From positions 136,172,721 to 136,236,720 of the forward strand of contig NC_088098.1 of assembly GCF_036370855.1 (NCBI RefSeq): a DNA stretch of 64,000 nucleotides, in the 5' to 3' direction. The position numbers and the translations under genes are program-made. The notes under the pieces were generated by a model. The model did not search any database. It was not told the origin of the DNA and worked only from the letters and a program-made list of their open reading frames with translations. This DNA comes from Dromaius novaehollandiae. Taxonomy: Eukaryota > Chordata > Aves > Casuariiformes > Dromaiidae. Below, in pieces: positions 49,601-60,800 of this stretch. Position 1 is the stretch's first letter; every line of letters starts with the position of its first letter.

Positions 49601-52600
49601 CAGCACGTGTGGTCATCTTGGCAAGGGTAATCTTGCACATGGATAAGTGCCCAGGCACGTGTGGTTTCCCCTCCCCCATCCATGCTCACATGATCCATGC
49701 CCCTCTCCCATGGGATGGGGATGAAAGTAGCAGTAGTGAGGCCACAGCCAGGCCAGGGGGAGCGGTGCCAGACAGAGACCTTGAGCCCCATGGCCTCACC
49801 AGCAGGCTCCACAACAGGTCTCCGAATGTGCTTGTACAAAGGTGCCAGTGCATGGAGCCATCCCTAGCCTGGCTCCTGGAAACTAACTCCGGCTGCAGTG
49901 CTCTTTGCTGCATTTATCAGCTCTCTCCAGCAAGCTGTAAAACTTTTGCTGGGAAAGTTTGCAGATGGCATGGTGGCTGACCAGACTGCAAGAAATATCA
50001 GAGAATCATTGGGATAAATGACCATAGTCTAACAGAAGCCACATCAAAGTGCAAAATAGTATATCTAGGACCCAAGTGGACATGTTATGCCAACAGACTG
50101 AGGGTCTTTCAAGGAAAGAGGTGAGCAAGAGAAGACCTTAGAGCAACTCTGTAGTGCAGCTGAGAAAATGAAATATCTCGTCATTCTTATGGTGTCAGGG
50201 CTTTAGAAAAAAGTCTGGTATGCTTAACTGATGCTTAAGTCCTTTCTGTAACTTTGTAAAGACAGCAGTCATAAGAGACTGTCACTTCCATATAAACTTT
50301 CAGCTCCATTTTGAGGCAAAAGTCTAATGCAATACTTGGCTGTTATTATGTTATTAGTCAGATTATTATTAGCAATGTGGCAGTAATGTTGTCTCCGGTG
50401 CTGACAGTGCTGTAGAACCATGCTGAATGCTCTGCTTGTTGTATTGTCTACTTTTAAGAAGGACATCAAATATTGGGAAGAGTTTGAAGCAGGCTCTCAA
50501 AAGGAGACAAGAGCAGAGAAAGTAATTTTAAGTCAGTTTAGCTGAATGGTGGCTTTCAAGGATGACCACCATGTGAAGGTATTTTCACAGTGAGAAAAGC
50601 AGAAGTGAGGGATATTTCCATCCTACTGAGAAAGGTGTAGGCAGATAAAGTGGTTAGAGGTCAGACAAATTTAGATTTGAAACATGACATCATTTCTAAG
50701 CAGTGAGAATAACAGGTTGCTGGAGACACTTGTGGAGGACAGGTTGGTATCTGCATCATTAGTCAGAGTACTTAGGAAGATGTCTAGTGTCATTGAAATG
50801 ACCTGTTTTGATCCAGGCACTAATAAATATTCAGCAGCCTCTGTGCATGCAGGTGGGGTGTGAGAAGAGTTATTGAACTGGATGGCCAGAGCAGCTGGTG
50901 CTGGTGTGGCATCTTAATCTCTGGCTATCCCAGGTCATTTGACAGGCTATAACTAAATCTCATGTTTCAGGGCTGTGTGCAAGTACCAAGAGATAATTTT
51001 TCCTCTTGGTGTGTCACAGTACTGTTTTCCCTCCTGCCTTCCCATGGAGCTGCAGAGACCAGCTGTAGCAGGAGAGCAGGTGAGGACAAGACGAACAGAG
51101 CTGTGAGGATGCATCTCCCTTAGATGCTCTGCAACTTCCTGCACTCAGGTTAAACTGATCACCAGACTGAGGTCAGGAAGGTAGTTTCTTACAAGACACT
51201 TCAGCTTTCTGCCTTCCTCTACAGCACATGATCTGGCTTACTGCTAACGTGTCTTTCAGTGCCTTGCCACCACAGGGGGCCCAGGAGTCACCCTCAGTTT
51301 CTGCTCTTCTGGATGCTGAAATTCACTGCTCTGCCTAAGATTGTACACAGAAGATGTATGGGGGGGAAATGAGCAGACTGCTATGGACAGCAGGTCAGAC
51401 AGGATTTCATGGCTCCTGGTATCTTAAATAGTATGATGTGAGTCGAGCACATTGATGCAGAACTGGTGAGAAACCACCCAAGAAGACCCCACAGGGTTAG
51501 TGTTAGTGTCACTTTCCAAAATAAAAAGAAAACAGGTTATTGCAGAACCTGTTTGTGAGCAAAGCAACTGTTGGATGTGTCACTGCTTATACTGTAAACT
51601 GTACAGCCCAGGCTGCCCACATCTGCTTTTTTTAGCTGAACTCTCTAATGCTGTTTTGTGGCCAGGATGTTGTCCACATCTGAACAGCAGGTACTAATGC
51701 CTGAGCTGATGTGACCACCGTGGGCTCATCACCCGGCAGCAATGATGACCTCCCAGCCTGCTGCATTCAATCTGACACACAGCCTGCAAATTCTCTGCAG
51801 CCAATTCCTCTCCCGGTTAACAGTATGTACAGCACCTCGTACCATGAGACCATGACAACCGATTGGGGTTTTTAGGTTTTACTGAAATGTAAACAATAGG
51901 TAATCCAACTTTTCTTCCCTTTGATTGCTTAAATATTGACAGTCTCCAGCACATTAGTACTGACTTTGCCCTCAGATCTGCGCACCAGTCCCAGTGATAT
52001 AAATGGAAGCTGTAATGTTCCTGGTATTAGAATCACATCTATCATGTTTTAGCCATCTGCTCTGGCTAATCAAGATATTCAGAAAGTTTGTGCTGTTTGC
52101 TCTGTTTCTCTTGGTGCAGATGGATGCAGGGGCTGAGGAAATGCAGGCTAAAAACAAGAGTGTTATGAGTGTTTATATTGTGTTGACACAGTGGCCAGCA
52201 ACACAGGATCTAAGATTCTGTCCATCAGCTGGAAGAGAAGTGTGTGTCCATCTGCACATGCACCGTGCACTCAGCACAGGAAGAGCAGCTGCAAGGAAGA
52301 AAGCAAATAGCTAGGATCCAGTCCCCCTCTCCAGGAGAGGCTGCCCAGTGCTTCTGTGGAAGCAAAAGCTTTGTGTGGGGACTTGAAGCCCCTCAGATTT
52401 TCTTATTTGATGTGGAAGAACTGATGTCCTGGCTTAGGTTGTGTCCATGAATGCAAAATGTAAATGCAGAGGTATCATTCTGCCATTTGCATAGGCTAGA
52501 TTAGGGGTTGTCTTGGTATTTCAGAGTGGCTTTCTCCTGTTCAAAACCTTCCTGATGCTGCACAGTTAATTATATCACAAGTAAATTGCCTGAAAATAGT

Positions 52601-55600
52601 TCCTCAGTGACCTTAAAGGGTTTTCATGAATGCTGTGGCTAGACTGCCTGGAATAAATTAATAACCACTATGGACCTGTCATTTCACAACTGATGGCATT
52701 TAAAGAAAAGTGTCTTTCAGTAAATCAAGAATCTACACTGTGGAAAACCAGTCTGGCTTTCCATAGCTTTTTTTTTAGTGTGGCACACTTCTCTTAATTC
52801 TCTTGTGGAAATATACTACAGCAATTGTAGAATAATACAAATGAGGAATGAACTGACATGTAGGTATTACTCCTTTTTTGTCATTGTACATGTTGTTAAT
52901 AGCAGAGGCTGAAGACACCCAGAGCACAGAAGAGAGGAGCCCAACAAACAAAGATTTTTGCATATTTAAAAGTATCTTTCTAGAAGCTCTGGATCTCCTT
53001 CTTTCCCTTCACCACTGTCTTTTGGGGGAAAGGATTGGGTTTTTTGTTTCTTAAATAAATAAACTGTCGTATGAGTTTTATAAGAACATCGGAAGGCTGT
53101 GTCTGTGACCTCTCCAAGGGACACAGCAGTGCCGGAAGCACCGCTGCATCCCTACATTCAAGTGCTGAGGTTAACATTTCCAAAAGTGATCTCAATTTCT
53201 AACTTCTTCATTTCAGTTCTCAGAAGTGCCACCCTACCGCAGTTCCTGCCTTTGAGAGCTGGTCTTGCCAACATAAGCAACCTAACCTCATGTTCATAAA
53301 TTGTCCCTGTGTGTCTATCCACACTAAATGATACTCCTTTCTGCGACTGGCTAGCTGGCAGATCCATGTGGCAGACATTCCTGTAGTTTGCCAACACTAA
53401 AATCTTGATAAGCCAAAGCGCTTAAAATAAAGATCCATTTGCAAACTCCAGTTATGCTTTGCATTTACTCTGCCATGTGCTTGTAAAAACAACATTACTT
53501 CAGGAAGGTTTCACTGCATGAGCACCAGGTCATTTGGTTTTTTACTATCTCAGAAAAACAGTGGGGAAGTATGATCAGTACTTGACAGCTTGGGTAATTC
53601 AAATGCAAATATATAAACCCTGTCAGTCATGGAAGAAATAGTCAATTAAATAAAGACATTTTCCATGACAAGGGCAATTAAATGGGCTGATTTTCCTCTT
53701 ACCTCACAAAGACATTTTTTAATTCCTTAATACTTGCTGAGCCAGTCTTGGCTTCTCTGCCATCTGGGCTAGCGGCCCAGGTGTGTTCGCTCTCACAGCA
53801 TGCCTTTCCACCACTTACACTGACAAGGAGGGCAGGCAGGTAGGCAAGCACACTCAAATGCCCTCCTTGTGACGATGTGCTGAGCAGTAGCAGAAGAAAT
53901 CTTCTGCCTTGACAGAGCACAACAACAGCGCAGAAAGATGTCCTTCCACTGCCAAATTCATTTACAGTCTCTCTAAAACACACTAACATGCATACCCGCG
54001 CATTGACTGCTTGTTCCCTTGCTCTTGTATACTCAGCCATGGCGCCTTATCACTCACGGAGGGTGGCTGTAAGCACACCACAGGCCTTAATCCTGTCCTG
54101 GCTGTTCTGCAAATTTGCAACGCTGATAGGAAAACAGGTCCCACTGAGAGCACTCACTGCTCCTGCAAATGTAGCTAGACAGATGCAGGTAGCATGTAGA
54201 GAGCAGACCAGTCCCACAGAAAATACATTTGTAATATTTTTACCTCTTCTTTGCCCTTTCTCCCACACTCTGTTGAATAATTTCATTTTAGCCTGGTATG
54301 GGCTCATTGTTGTACACAGAGCTGACCTAAACACCTTGAGATCCTCCGGGCTATGCCCTACCTAACCAAACCTGTGCATATGCATGTGTGCATGTATATG
54401 CACATAGAGCACCTCATGGATTGAGGGATGCCTACAGCAGGAGGAATGGAAATCAGCGGTTTATCCCACTTTTTGGCAAAACATAGTCTTTGAGAAAAGC
54501 TTGCAAGTGAGCAGTCAGATATTTATGTGACTGGTAGGTGTTGGCAGGACAAACTTCTGAGAAGCTTTAGGTGCTCTGTGGTTGAGGCTGGCACTTAGCT
54601 AAGAGTTTACAGTCACCAGGAGATGATAGACTCAATTTTTTTAACCCAGCTTAAAATATGGGAAAGTGAAAATGGAAGGAGTAAAAGGGTGCCTCAGGAA
54701 GGTACCTTTGCTTAAATGATGTGGGCTGTGCAACATATACTAAGACTGGGACTAGTCCTTAGAAGGCGATCTGAAGCAACGACGATGATTTGTATCGCTA
54801 TCATAACATGTAGCCTACTTGTCTCACTGCTCCCTCATGCACTGTATCTGCTCATCATCCACCACCTTTCATCTTGTGTTTGGATGGGAATCTATCTGGG
54901 AAGAACACTCCAGTGCTTTCCTTCACATGGTAGAGCTCTCATTCCAAAGATGCCAGGTCTTTCCAGGCATCACTATGATATCTTTAGTAATGCTGTTTTT
55001 CTCACTTTCTTTTGTTAATGGAAGCTGACTGGAAATGAGGTTGTTTCTTTGCAGAATTATGAATGATGGACACAAGGCCTGTGGTCCCTTTCCACGAAGC
55101 CAATGCCATGAGGTGCAGTTCAGACCACATTGGGTAGGAGGTTATTCTCTCCAGGGTCCATTGTGTCAATTTTTGAGAACAGGATCATTCAGGTGCCTCA
55201 TGAGAGCATGTCAGATAGGGCTGACATCACTCAACATTAGCCATCTCAAAAACACACATCTAATTTATGTTAAACAGCAAGGCTACCTCTGTACCCAAGG
55301 AGAGAGATAGGGACCCTGACACAGTGATTTACCCCAGCTCCTCTGGAGGAGTTTCTTTTCATGGGCCAGAAGGCACCTTACTGACTAGCTTGGAGTAGCT
55401 CTCAGTTCAGACTGCAAAAGCCAAGTGAGATAAGCTGTGCCTGAGCAGTGTCACCTGCCAGGCTCCTGGCTCCTCACATTACCCTGGCCATGCTGCAAAG
55501 CACACTGGCTTTGGCAAGCATTTCCATAGGGCTCTGGGGTGATGGAGGGCTGGCTGGGAAGCTCCTTCAGAGTGTGCTGCTTCCTGTCCTTGGTATAACA

Positions 55601-58412
55601 GTATATTTCAACCCAGAAATGAAATCATCTCAGGTGCAAGTGTAGTATCTCTCCATGCAGTAGGTGGCAGAGCCTGTCCCCAGCAGAGTATTGGGCTGTA
55701 AGTCCTGTCTGCAGACTCAGGAAGGCATCACAGCACTATTATATTCAACTCATGTTTGGGAAGCTTTCCCTGTACATTTTAAGCTTATTTTCTTAATGAT
55801 TCTGACATGATTTATACTGGGTCCTAGAGTTCAGGATGACGTTTTTGAGGAAATGAAGATAGACTAATAGGCTGTGAGCTGACAAAATGTAGGCCATATA
55901 TTTTTGTGACAAAACTATCCCACCACTGCTGATAATATACCAAAATAGAAAACTCAGTAAACATAGCAGATAAGGCCCATTTCTAGTTCAATGCACAGCA
56001 TTTAAGCTTCATAGACCTGAAGATGGTAGAAGTTGCATTATTATCTCCTTCAATAGTAGGCAACAGATACCTTAGAAGAGGGCAAGATGGTCCCTTAAAA
56101 ATGGGACTCTTCCCCCCATATGCGTGCCTGTCTCCCTTATAGCCAAGTCACACTTCAATGTGTTGCAACACTTCACTGCTGGTGCAGTGTGATGGTTAAC
56201 AGGGTTCAGATAAAGCTGAAGTTGAGAATTTCAAGTCATCAGAAAACAAGTTTTCTACAGCTGCAGTTTTCTGTTCTGTTCACCCACTTCAGACAATAAC
56301 TGCTGTTGATGTGCTGCTCAGTAAAAGCATTTGCAGTGTTTACTTTGTGTAGCACATGATCAGATAGCAACAAATCGTTTCAATATAATCTTCTTCTTTT
56401 TGATGAATTTTTCTTTTGCTGACATTTTTAAAACAACTTACATTACAGCTTTGGAAAGACCAATTTCCTAGAGCAATATTTATTATTTTCCTAACATTTT
56501 TTTCAGAATAGGCAGTGTTCCACCTGTTACATGAAACTCAAGAGTGAAAGTGTAGGTGATCCTTTCCTAGAAAATTTGTATAGTTTTCCATCCCTTTTAC
56601 AGCAAATTGCCTGAAGACTGCTATCTGCACATAGGCACGTTTGTCATCTGCTATTGGGACAGACAGTGCTATTTTTATATGTATGCTTGAACAGAGGAGT
56701 TGAACCAATGTGGCTACAAAACATAGCGATCATTCTCCCTGTCTCTGAAGCACTATGGAGTGATCTGCTTTCATTGAAGCCACATGCCATTTATTGCAAT
56801 ACATATATGAACTTCCTTTAAAACTGAATGGAAATAATTTCATGTTTTAAAATGGTAGGTTGGGAGGAGGGAAACAGAGTGGCATGCAAGGGGCTACCTA
56901 AAACAGCCTATTTCCATTTCCTCATGACCAAGAAATACAGTCCCTGTGTCTTTTTGAGCAGGACAAAACTGAAAGAGCTTTTCTCATCAGAAATCTTGGC
57001 ACTCCTGTGAGATTTCATAACTTTAACATGTTGACATATTATTCCTTAATCTCTTTCGGAAGCACCAAAATTGTGAACAAGGTATCTTGGCCTCTCTGAT
57101 CTGGATAGATGTTTCTATAAAAGCAAACAGTCCAATAAATACCTAAAATCTTTTCAAGAGCGTAGGCTGCATCCTTCAAAGTAACATTTAAATTCAAATG
57201 TCTTTTGACATTGAAATCTGAATGCTTTGAGGTTGATTTCAAAATCCTCACAGAAATCTACAATAGTGCTCAACTATTAGAAGTACATTGTCTGTAAAAG
57301 TCAATCCTTTTTTATATATTCTAAAATAGCATAGCTTTTGCATGTTATTTTTACCAAATATTATTGGAAGAAAAAGTTGCTGAACCAACAGCACAGATCA
57401 GTTTTGATTGGATAAGGGGCAAATCATTTAATCAGGGAAAATATACTGACTAATGTGGATTGAGATGCCTGACTTCAGGCACTCTCATTTGAATATTTTG
57501 AGCGTATTTCATAAACTGCTGCCTTACATGTAATTAGCCTCAAGAAAGCAAGACACTATAAAGAAGTGATTTTAACTGCACTTTAAATTGTTCCTCCAGT
57601 GCCTGCACACTTCATGAAATATAGATCAATTATCTTTCTGGCAAATTTGAAAATGCTATCTTTTAACAGAGCAGCCTTCTTTAATGGCTCTTTTCTCTCT
57701 CTGGGCTTTAACTTGGTCTGTTTTTGTTTTTCTTTTAATTAAACTAGACTATTAGCTAAACCGTACAAGCATTTAGTTTAGTCTAGAAAAAGTATCCTGC
57801 ATTCAGCCTACCTCCTTGAGTTTTGTGTTCAGAAACACCGGAAATAAACTAACATTGCTCTTTTTCTTCATTAGGTTAAAAAAGCCACCTACAAGCATTT
57901 TAGCTGTTACCTGAAAATATGCATTCATAATTGTGCATTTTATGGATCTGTAAATATCCAGACTTCTTTGCAAGACTACAGCAGAAAGCTTACCTGTCAG
58001 CTGAGAGAGCAGTGAGAGTAAAGACTGACACCCCTACAGAAGTGAGTTGTATGAAGGGAATAAGTTTACATCCAATTCTGCCAAACAGCCATTCATCAGC
58101 AAGGTACCTGCTGGCATCCACAGGCACACAAGTCACTAAGAGCAGCAGGTCTCCTAAAGCCAAACTGGAGATGAACAAATTAGGGACATTTCTCATGGAT
58201 TTCACAGTACAGAAGATCTTAATCAAAGTAATATTGCCGATAAGGCCTATCAAAATGATGATCCCATAAATGGTGGGGATGGCATACAGGAACGCTGGGT
58301 AGAACCAGTCATCACTCAGGATGGAGAGATTTGCACTCTGGTTGACAGAGATGTTGTAGAGAATGAAGTTATCCATTTCCAGGTCTAGCAGGAGGCACTC
58401 TCCAGATGCCAT
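35255..58412 (-). CDS. GRPR: Gastrin-releasing peptide receptor (BB2), whole coding region, three exons
   Basis: Joined coding sequence is complement(35255..35647, 39620..39971, 57994..58412): 419 + 352 + 393 nt, 388 codons including the stop, 387 residues. GRPR is a Gq-coupled plasma-membrane receptor for gastrin-releasing peptide and bombesin, signalling through phospholipase C and calcium. Visible are seven hydrophobic segments (about residues 40-64, 76-98, 112-138, 156-178, 211-236, 264-288, 299-325), the sodium-site Asp88, DRY at 139-141, the Cys115-Cys198 pair, FCWLP at 277-281, NPFALY at 320-325 and a CC palmitoylation pair at 341-342. The four residues reported as needed for high GRP affinity in mouse (Gln121, Pro199, Arg288, Ala308) are all present at +1: Gln122, Pro200, Arg289, Ala309. 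This, together with the SLINGN-type C-terminus, separates it from NMBR and BRS3. The introns sit at the positions known for mammalian GRPR. The gene appears intact and functional. Confidence 0.97.
35648..39619 (-). other. GRPR: GRPR intron 2 (3,972 bp)
   Basis: Phase-0 intron in intracellular loop 3, bounded by GTACAG and TTCCAG. I see no recognised repeat inside. It contains a GC-richer patch at about 38750-39080 and a 171-codon open stretch on the minus strand at 36299-36814, which resembles nothing I know and lacks coding character. Confidence 0.95.
39620..39971 (-). CDS. GRPR: GRPR coding exon 2 (ICL2, TM4, ECL2, TM5, start of ICL3)
   Basis: Encodes the last base of Arg140 and residues 141-257. 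The acceptor is a pyrimidine-rich stretch ending CTTAG at 39972-39973, and the donor is CAG|GTACAG after Gln257. The exon holds Tyr141 completing DRY, then intracellular loop 2 with the YKAIVRP segment, TM4, extracellular loop 2 with sequon Asn192-Lys-Thr and Cys198 (disulphide partner of Cys115), Pro200 in the reported GRP-contact position, TM5 with the YYYFIAKNL end, and the basic GNIHVRKQ start of intracellular loop 3. The first coding base is 39971, so the exon starts upstream of Met148, the first methionine in this exon. Reading through the donor gives about eleven non-homologous residues before a stop; these are intronic. Confidence 0.97.
41421..41533. repeat. TA/TG-rich low-complexity tract
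   Basis: A run of CT, then GT, then TATATG/TACATA-type sequence over about 110 bp in GRPR intron 1. The reading frame over it (41451-41750) is compositional, not a gene. Confidence 0.85.
44634..44660. repeat. A-rich tract with a 15-nt A run
   Basis: Fifteen A residues, then GAAAAGAAAAAG, in GRPR intron 1. Low complexity only. Confidence 0.9.
46639..46669. repeat. T homopolymer, 31 nt, in GRPR intron 1
   Basis: An uninterrupted T run. Seen from the minus strand it would be a poly(A), but there is no polyadenylation hexamer upstream on that strand and no recognisable retroposed body. Confidence 0.95.
48970..51110 (+). mobile_element. Old CR1-type LINE fossil in GRPR intron 1, interrupted
   Basis: Scattered but collinear blocks resemble old amniote CR1-family LINEs on the plus strand. 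In order they are a pre-RT segment (aaatatatcaggaacaaaa), a linker (cacctaggagtattaaagga), an RT entry block (gagatcaactgctgacagaa), a later block (gggaaagtttgcagatggca and aaatagtatatctaggaccc), a C-terminal block (aagcagtgagaataacaggt) and a 3' UTR-like block (ctcatgtttcagggct). Every frame is broken. Roughly 49500-49950 is GC-rich and does not fit the LINE, so it looks inserted or replaced. Subfamily assignment needs a repeat search. Confidence 0.6.
54373..54406. repeat. Alternating purine-pyrimidine palindrome, 34 bp
   Basis: Every step from 54373 to 54406 alternates purine and pyrimidine. The left arm TGTGCATATGCATG and right arm CATGTATATGCACA are inverted repeats matching at 13 of 14 positions around a TGTG spacer. 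It could form a cruciform or Z-DNA. It lies in GRPR intron 1. Confidence 0.85.
57994..58412 (-). CDS. GRPR: GRPR coding exon 1 (N-terminus to DRY motif)
   Basis: Encodes residues 1-139 and two bases of Arg140. The start is supported by a strong context (A at -3, G at +4) and by an in-frame TAA four codons upstream at 58422-58424. No signal peptide is expected for this family. The extracellular N-terminus carries three N-glycosylation sequons: Asn20-Ile-Ser, Asn24-Gln-Ser and Asn28-Leu-Ser. It is followed by TM1 (Asn60 is the 1.50 residue), intracellular loop 1 with the KSMRNVPN segment, TM2 with Asp88 (2.50), extracellular loop 1 with the LADEWLFG segment, Cys115 at the top of TM3, and ligand-contact Gln122. 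The exon ends GAC AG|GTAAGC, so the intron splits the Arg codon of DRY (phase 2). Without splicing the frame would stop at once, at TAA 57990-57992. From TM1 onward it is nearly identical to the mammalian receptor; the first 35 residues are the divergent part, as usual. Confidence 0.97.
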
Positions 58413-59100
58413 TGTCCCACTTTATTCTTCTCTGAAGATAGTTTTCTTTGACAATCCTCGTATAAAATCTCTTGCTTTAATTTTGCTGCTGCTTGGCTGC
58501 TTTAAACAGTCTGGAGTTTAAAAGTCATACCACTTCATGATACATCTTGAAAATAAACAAAACAAAAAGCAACAACACATTGTTCATCAGTAGTGTTTCC
58601 ATAAGTTTAAGAGAGAAGATTTTTTAGCATACTTTGAATCCTGAAACTTGCCTTTTTCTCATTGACTTGTTTTGCTGCTAGGTATTCCTCAGTTCTAAAA
58701 GGCCATCTGTCAAATTCGAAGACCAATAAGTGGGAGGCATTTTCAAAAGCAAAACTAGTTAAATTCCCAGCTTCAGTTCTGCCGAGCAGAATTGAGTCTA
58801 AAATAAAGGAATTACAAAAAGCAAGAACTTTTGATAGTTGCTGTCATTCATGCTGCAGTCCCAATCTCTTCCAGGTTTTAGCACCTGCATTTGCCAGCTG
58901 GATTTAAAGTGAAGAAAAAGAACAGCTCCTTTGACAACTCGGATCCTATAGGCAGGATCTTCTGGACGTCAATTCTTCCCCTGCTTCACATGATGACAGC
59001 AAGCTTGCTTAAACGATTACAGTAATTCTATGGAAGCTGCAGGCTAGTGCCGGAGAATGCCAGCCACCTACTGGACAATTTAATCACTGCCTGAATACAT
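58413..59100 (-). promoter_or_regulatory. GRPR: GRPR 5' UTR and proximal upstream region, transcription start not determined
   Basis: This block lies directly upstream of the GRPR start codon. I see no CpG island and no convincing TATA box on the minus strand, so the transcription start and any upstream non-coding exon cannot be placed. The region is AT-rich, with A-rich runs near 58550-58580. The call is by position only. Confidence 0.3.
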
Positions 59101-59183
59101 ATATATATAAAAAATTGCTGTTAACTCTTTAGATGAAAAGAATTTACTCATTTATACCTTGTGAGATGAGGTTCACAGTCTTG

Positions 59184-59202
59184 CCCCCCCCCCAAAAAAA
59201 AA
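59184..59202. repeat. C10 followed by A9 homopolymer junction
   Basis: Ten C residues directly followed by nine A residues, upstream of GRPR. Low complexity, and prone to sequencing length errors. Confidence 0.9.
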
Positions 59203-60684
59203 GCTTTGAAAGCTTTGTTTATTTCATACTGCAAATAACACCATTACAGAAGCAATCACACCTTCTTAAATGAGAGCACACATACTTTGTTTGCACTTCA
59301 GTATTCAATTGCTTCAATGAAAGAGAATAATGACACAAAGCCAAATTCATCCTCCAGGGCAAATGAACTGAATAAGGCCAATTAAGATAAAATCAACATT
59401 ATAGTTAAGGTAGGTAAATGAGTATTGGCCTTATGCAACAGCAGTTAACCAGGGAAGCCTGAACACTGCACATTTTTTTGTTAATGTTGTTTTAATTTGG
59501 ACGTAACAAAAGTAAGGAATAAAGTTTACTGTTCAATGTGGTCATTTCTATTTATGAGGTACCTGTCATATTGACATCTATAGGTAATGCACATTTAGAT
59601 GAAACAAAGAAAAAAATACCTAGTTTATAGTGTAATTTGAAAATGTTCTTTCTTATAGCTTAATTAAAATATAACTATGACTGATATCTTACTGCTTTAT
59701 AACAGATAGACTATTTATGATTATGTACAAGGACTTTCTGGGCTGTGGAGAAATACAGTTAATTCCAAAACCAGACTGCTGAATTAAATGAAGCTGCAAT
59801 TTACGTTTGCCCTTGCAACATTTTTGCAGGCAAAAGAATGTTTTACCAACTGCTACAATTCTTTGGAAGTGAGAGGGAAGGTGATTCAAATCAGATCTTA
59901 GACAATAAAAGCATGATCACCAGTTACTTGATAAAGGAAACATTTCAGAATATGATCTGGAAAATACCAGATTCTTGGGAGCTGTGTCCCGGAACAGGAC
60001 TCAGAGAAAGCCATTAGTAGCTGTTTTTCTGCCTCATTCCTGTGACCCAGGTCAGTGTTTTCAGCTGCTTTGCTGCTGTTCGCTCTAAGTCAACAAAGGA
60101 CTTATGTGTACCCTTAACTTTAAGTAAGGATACTTAGATATTTCAAATCAAATATCCAAGAGAGTGCTGTGTTGAGAGCTCAAGGGAACAGAAGAGAAGT
60201 CAGATTTTCTGGTATTCTTTCAGACAAAAACCTGCTTTAAAAAAAAAAGGCCTGAGGTTGCCATCAGTGAAAGAAGAGGACACAGAGCTACTATGCATAG
60301 TCTGATCAGTGTGCACAAGTAGAAGAGCTCCAGTGGGTCCGGGCCAGATGCGTGCAAAGCTGCCAAGCTGGAGAGAGCCCAGGCAGAGGCAGCATGGTGT
60401 TTGGCACAGCAGGACGTGTTGTATGCACACAGAGATGCCTGGGAGCCACCAAAGCTGCCCGGCCACATGTAGTGGTGGGACACGTCTCCCAGCAGCTCTC
60501 CCAAAATAGTTACGAGTCTGGTCGGAGGGGCTGCGCTGCATGGGGCTGTCCACTTTCCCCTCTTTGCTTTCCCAGCTTTGTGGTGAAGTTGAAAGGATGT
60601 TGCTGGAAGGGAGAGAAAGAAGCAGGAGCAGCCGCTCAGTGTCATCCCAACGGTGCCCCATCCATCTTGACTCTGTCCTGAGTG

Positions 60685-60800
60685 GCCTAGTCAGTGGTCA
60701 GCGGTGACCCTGCTCGGAGCAGTAGGTTGGACTAGTCACCCCCTGATGGAGGTTGGACTGGTCAGCATCCAGCCTGAATGACTCTGGGACTTTGTTTCAG
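60685..60800 (+). mobile_element. Decayed CR1 3'-end fragment
   Basis: The segment ACCCTGCTCGGAGCAGTAGG, the following GTTGGACTAG and the closing CCAGCCTGAATGACTCTGGG match, with decay, the last 100 bp of a plus-oriented CR1 including its octamer tail. A 14-bp piece (GGTTGGACTAGTCA) is repeated with one mismatch 26 bp downstream, so the fragment carries an internal duplication. No ORF2 sequence is recognisable upstream. Confidence 0.6.

Larger units (their letters stand above)
39972..57993 (-). other. GRPR: GRPR intron 1 (18,022 bp)
   Basis: Phase-2 intron splitting the Arg codon of DRY, bounded by GTAAGC and CTTAG. Most of it is AT-rich unique-looking DNA. Contents listed separately are a TA/TG-rich tract near 41.4 kb, a GC-rich patch at 40.93-41.22 kb, a 31-nt T run at 46.64 kb, an old CR1-type LINE at 48.97-51.1 kb and an alternating purine-pyrimidine palindrome at 54.37 kb. 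I found no further GRPR exon in it. Confidence 0.95.

Noticed and set aside
35255-58412. Identity as NMBR or BRS3 instead of GRPR
   Set aside because: The transmembrane core, the four GRP-affinity positions and the C-terminal SLINGN segment fit GRPR and not the paralogues.
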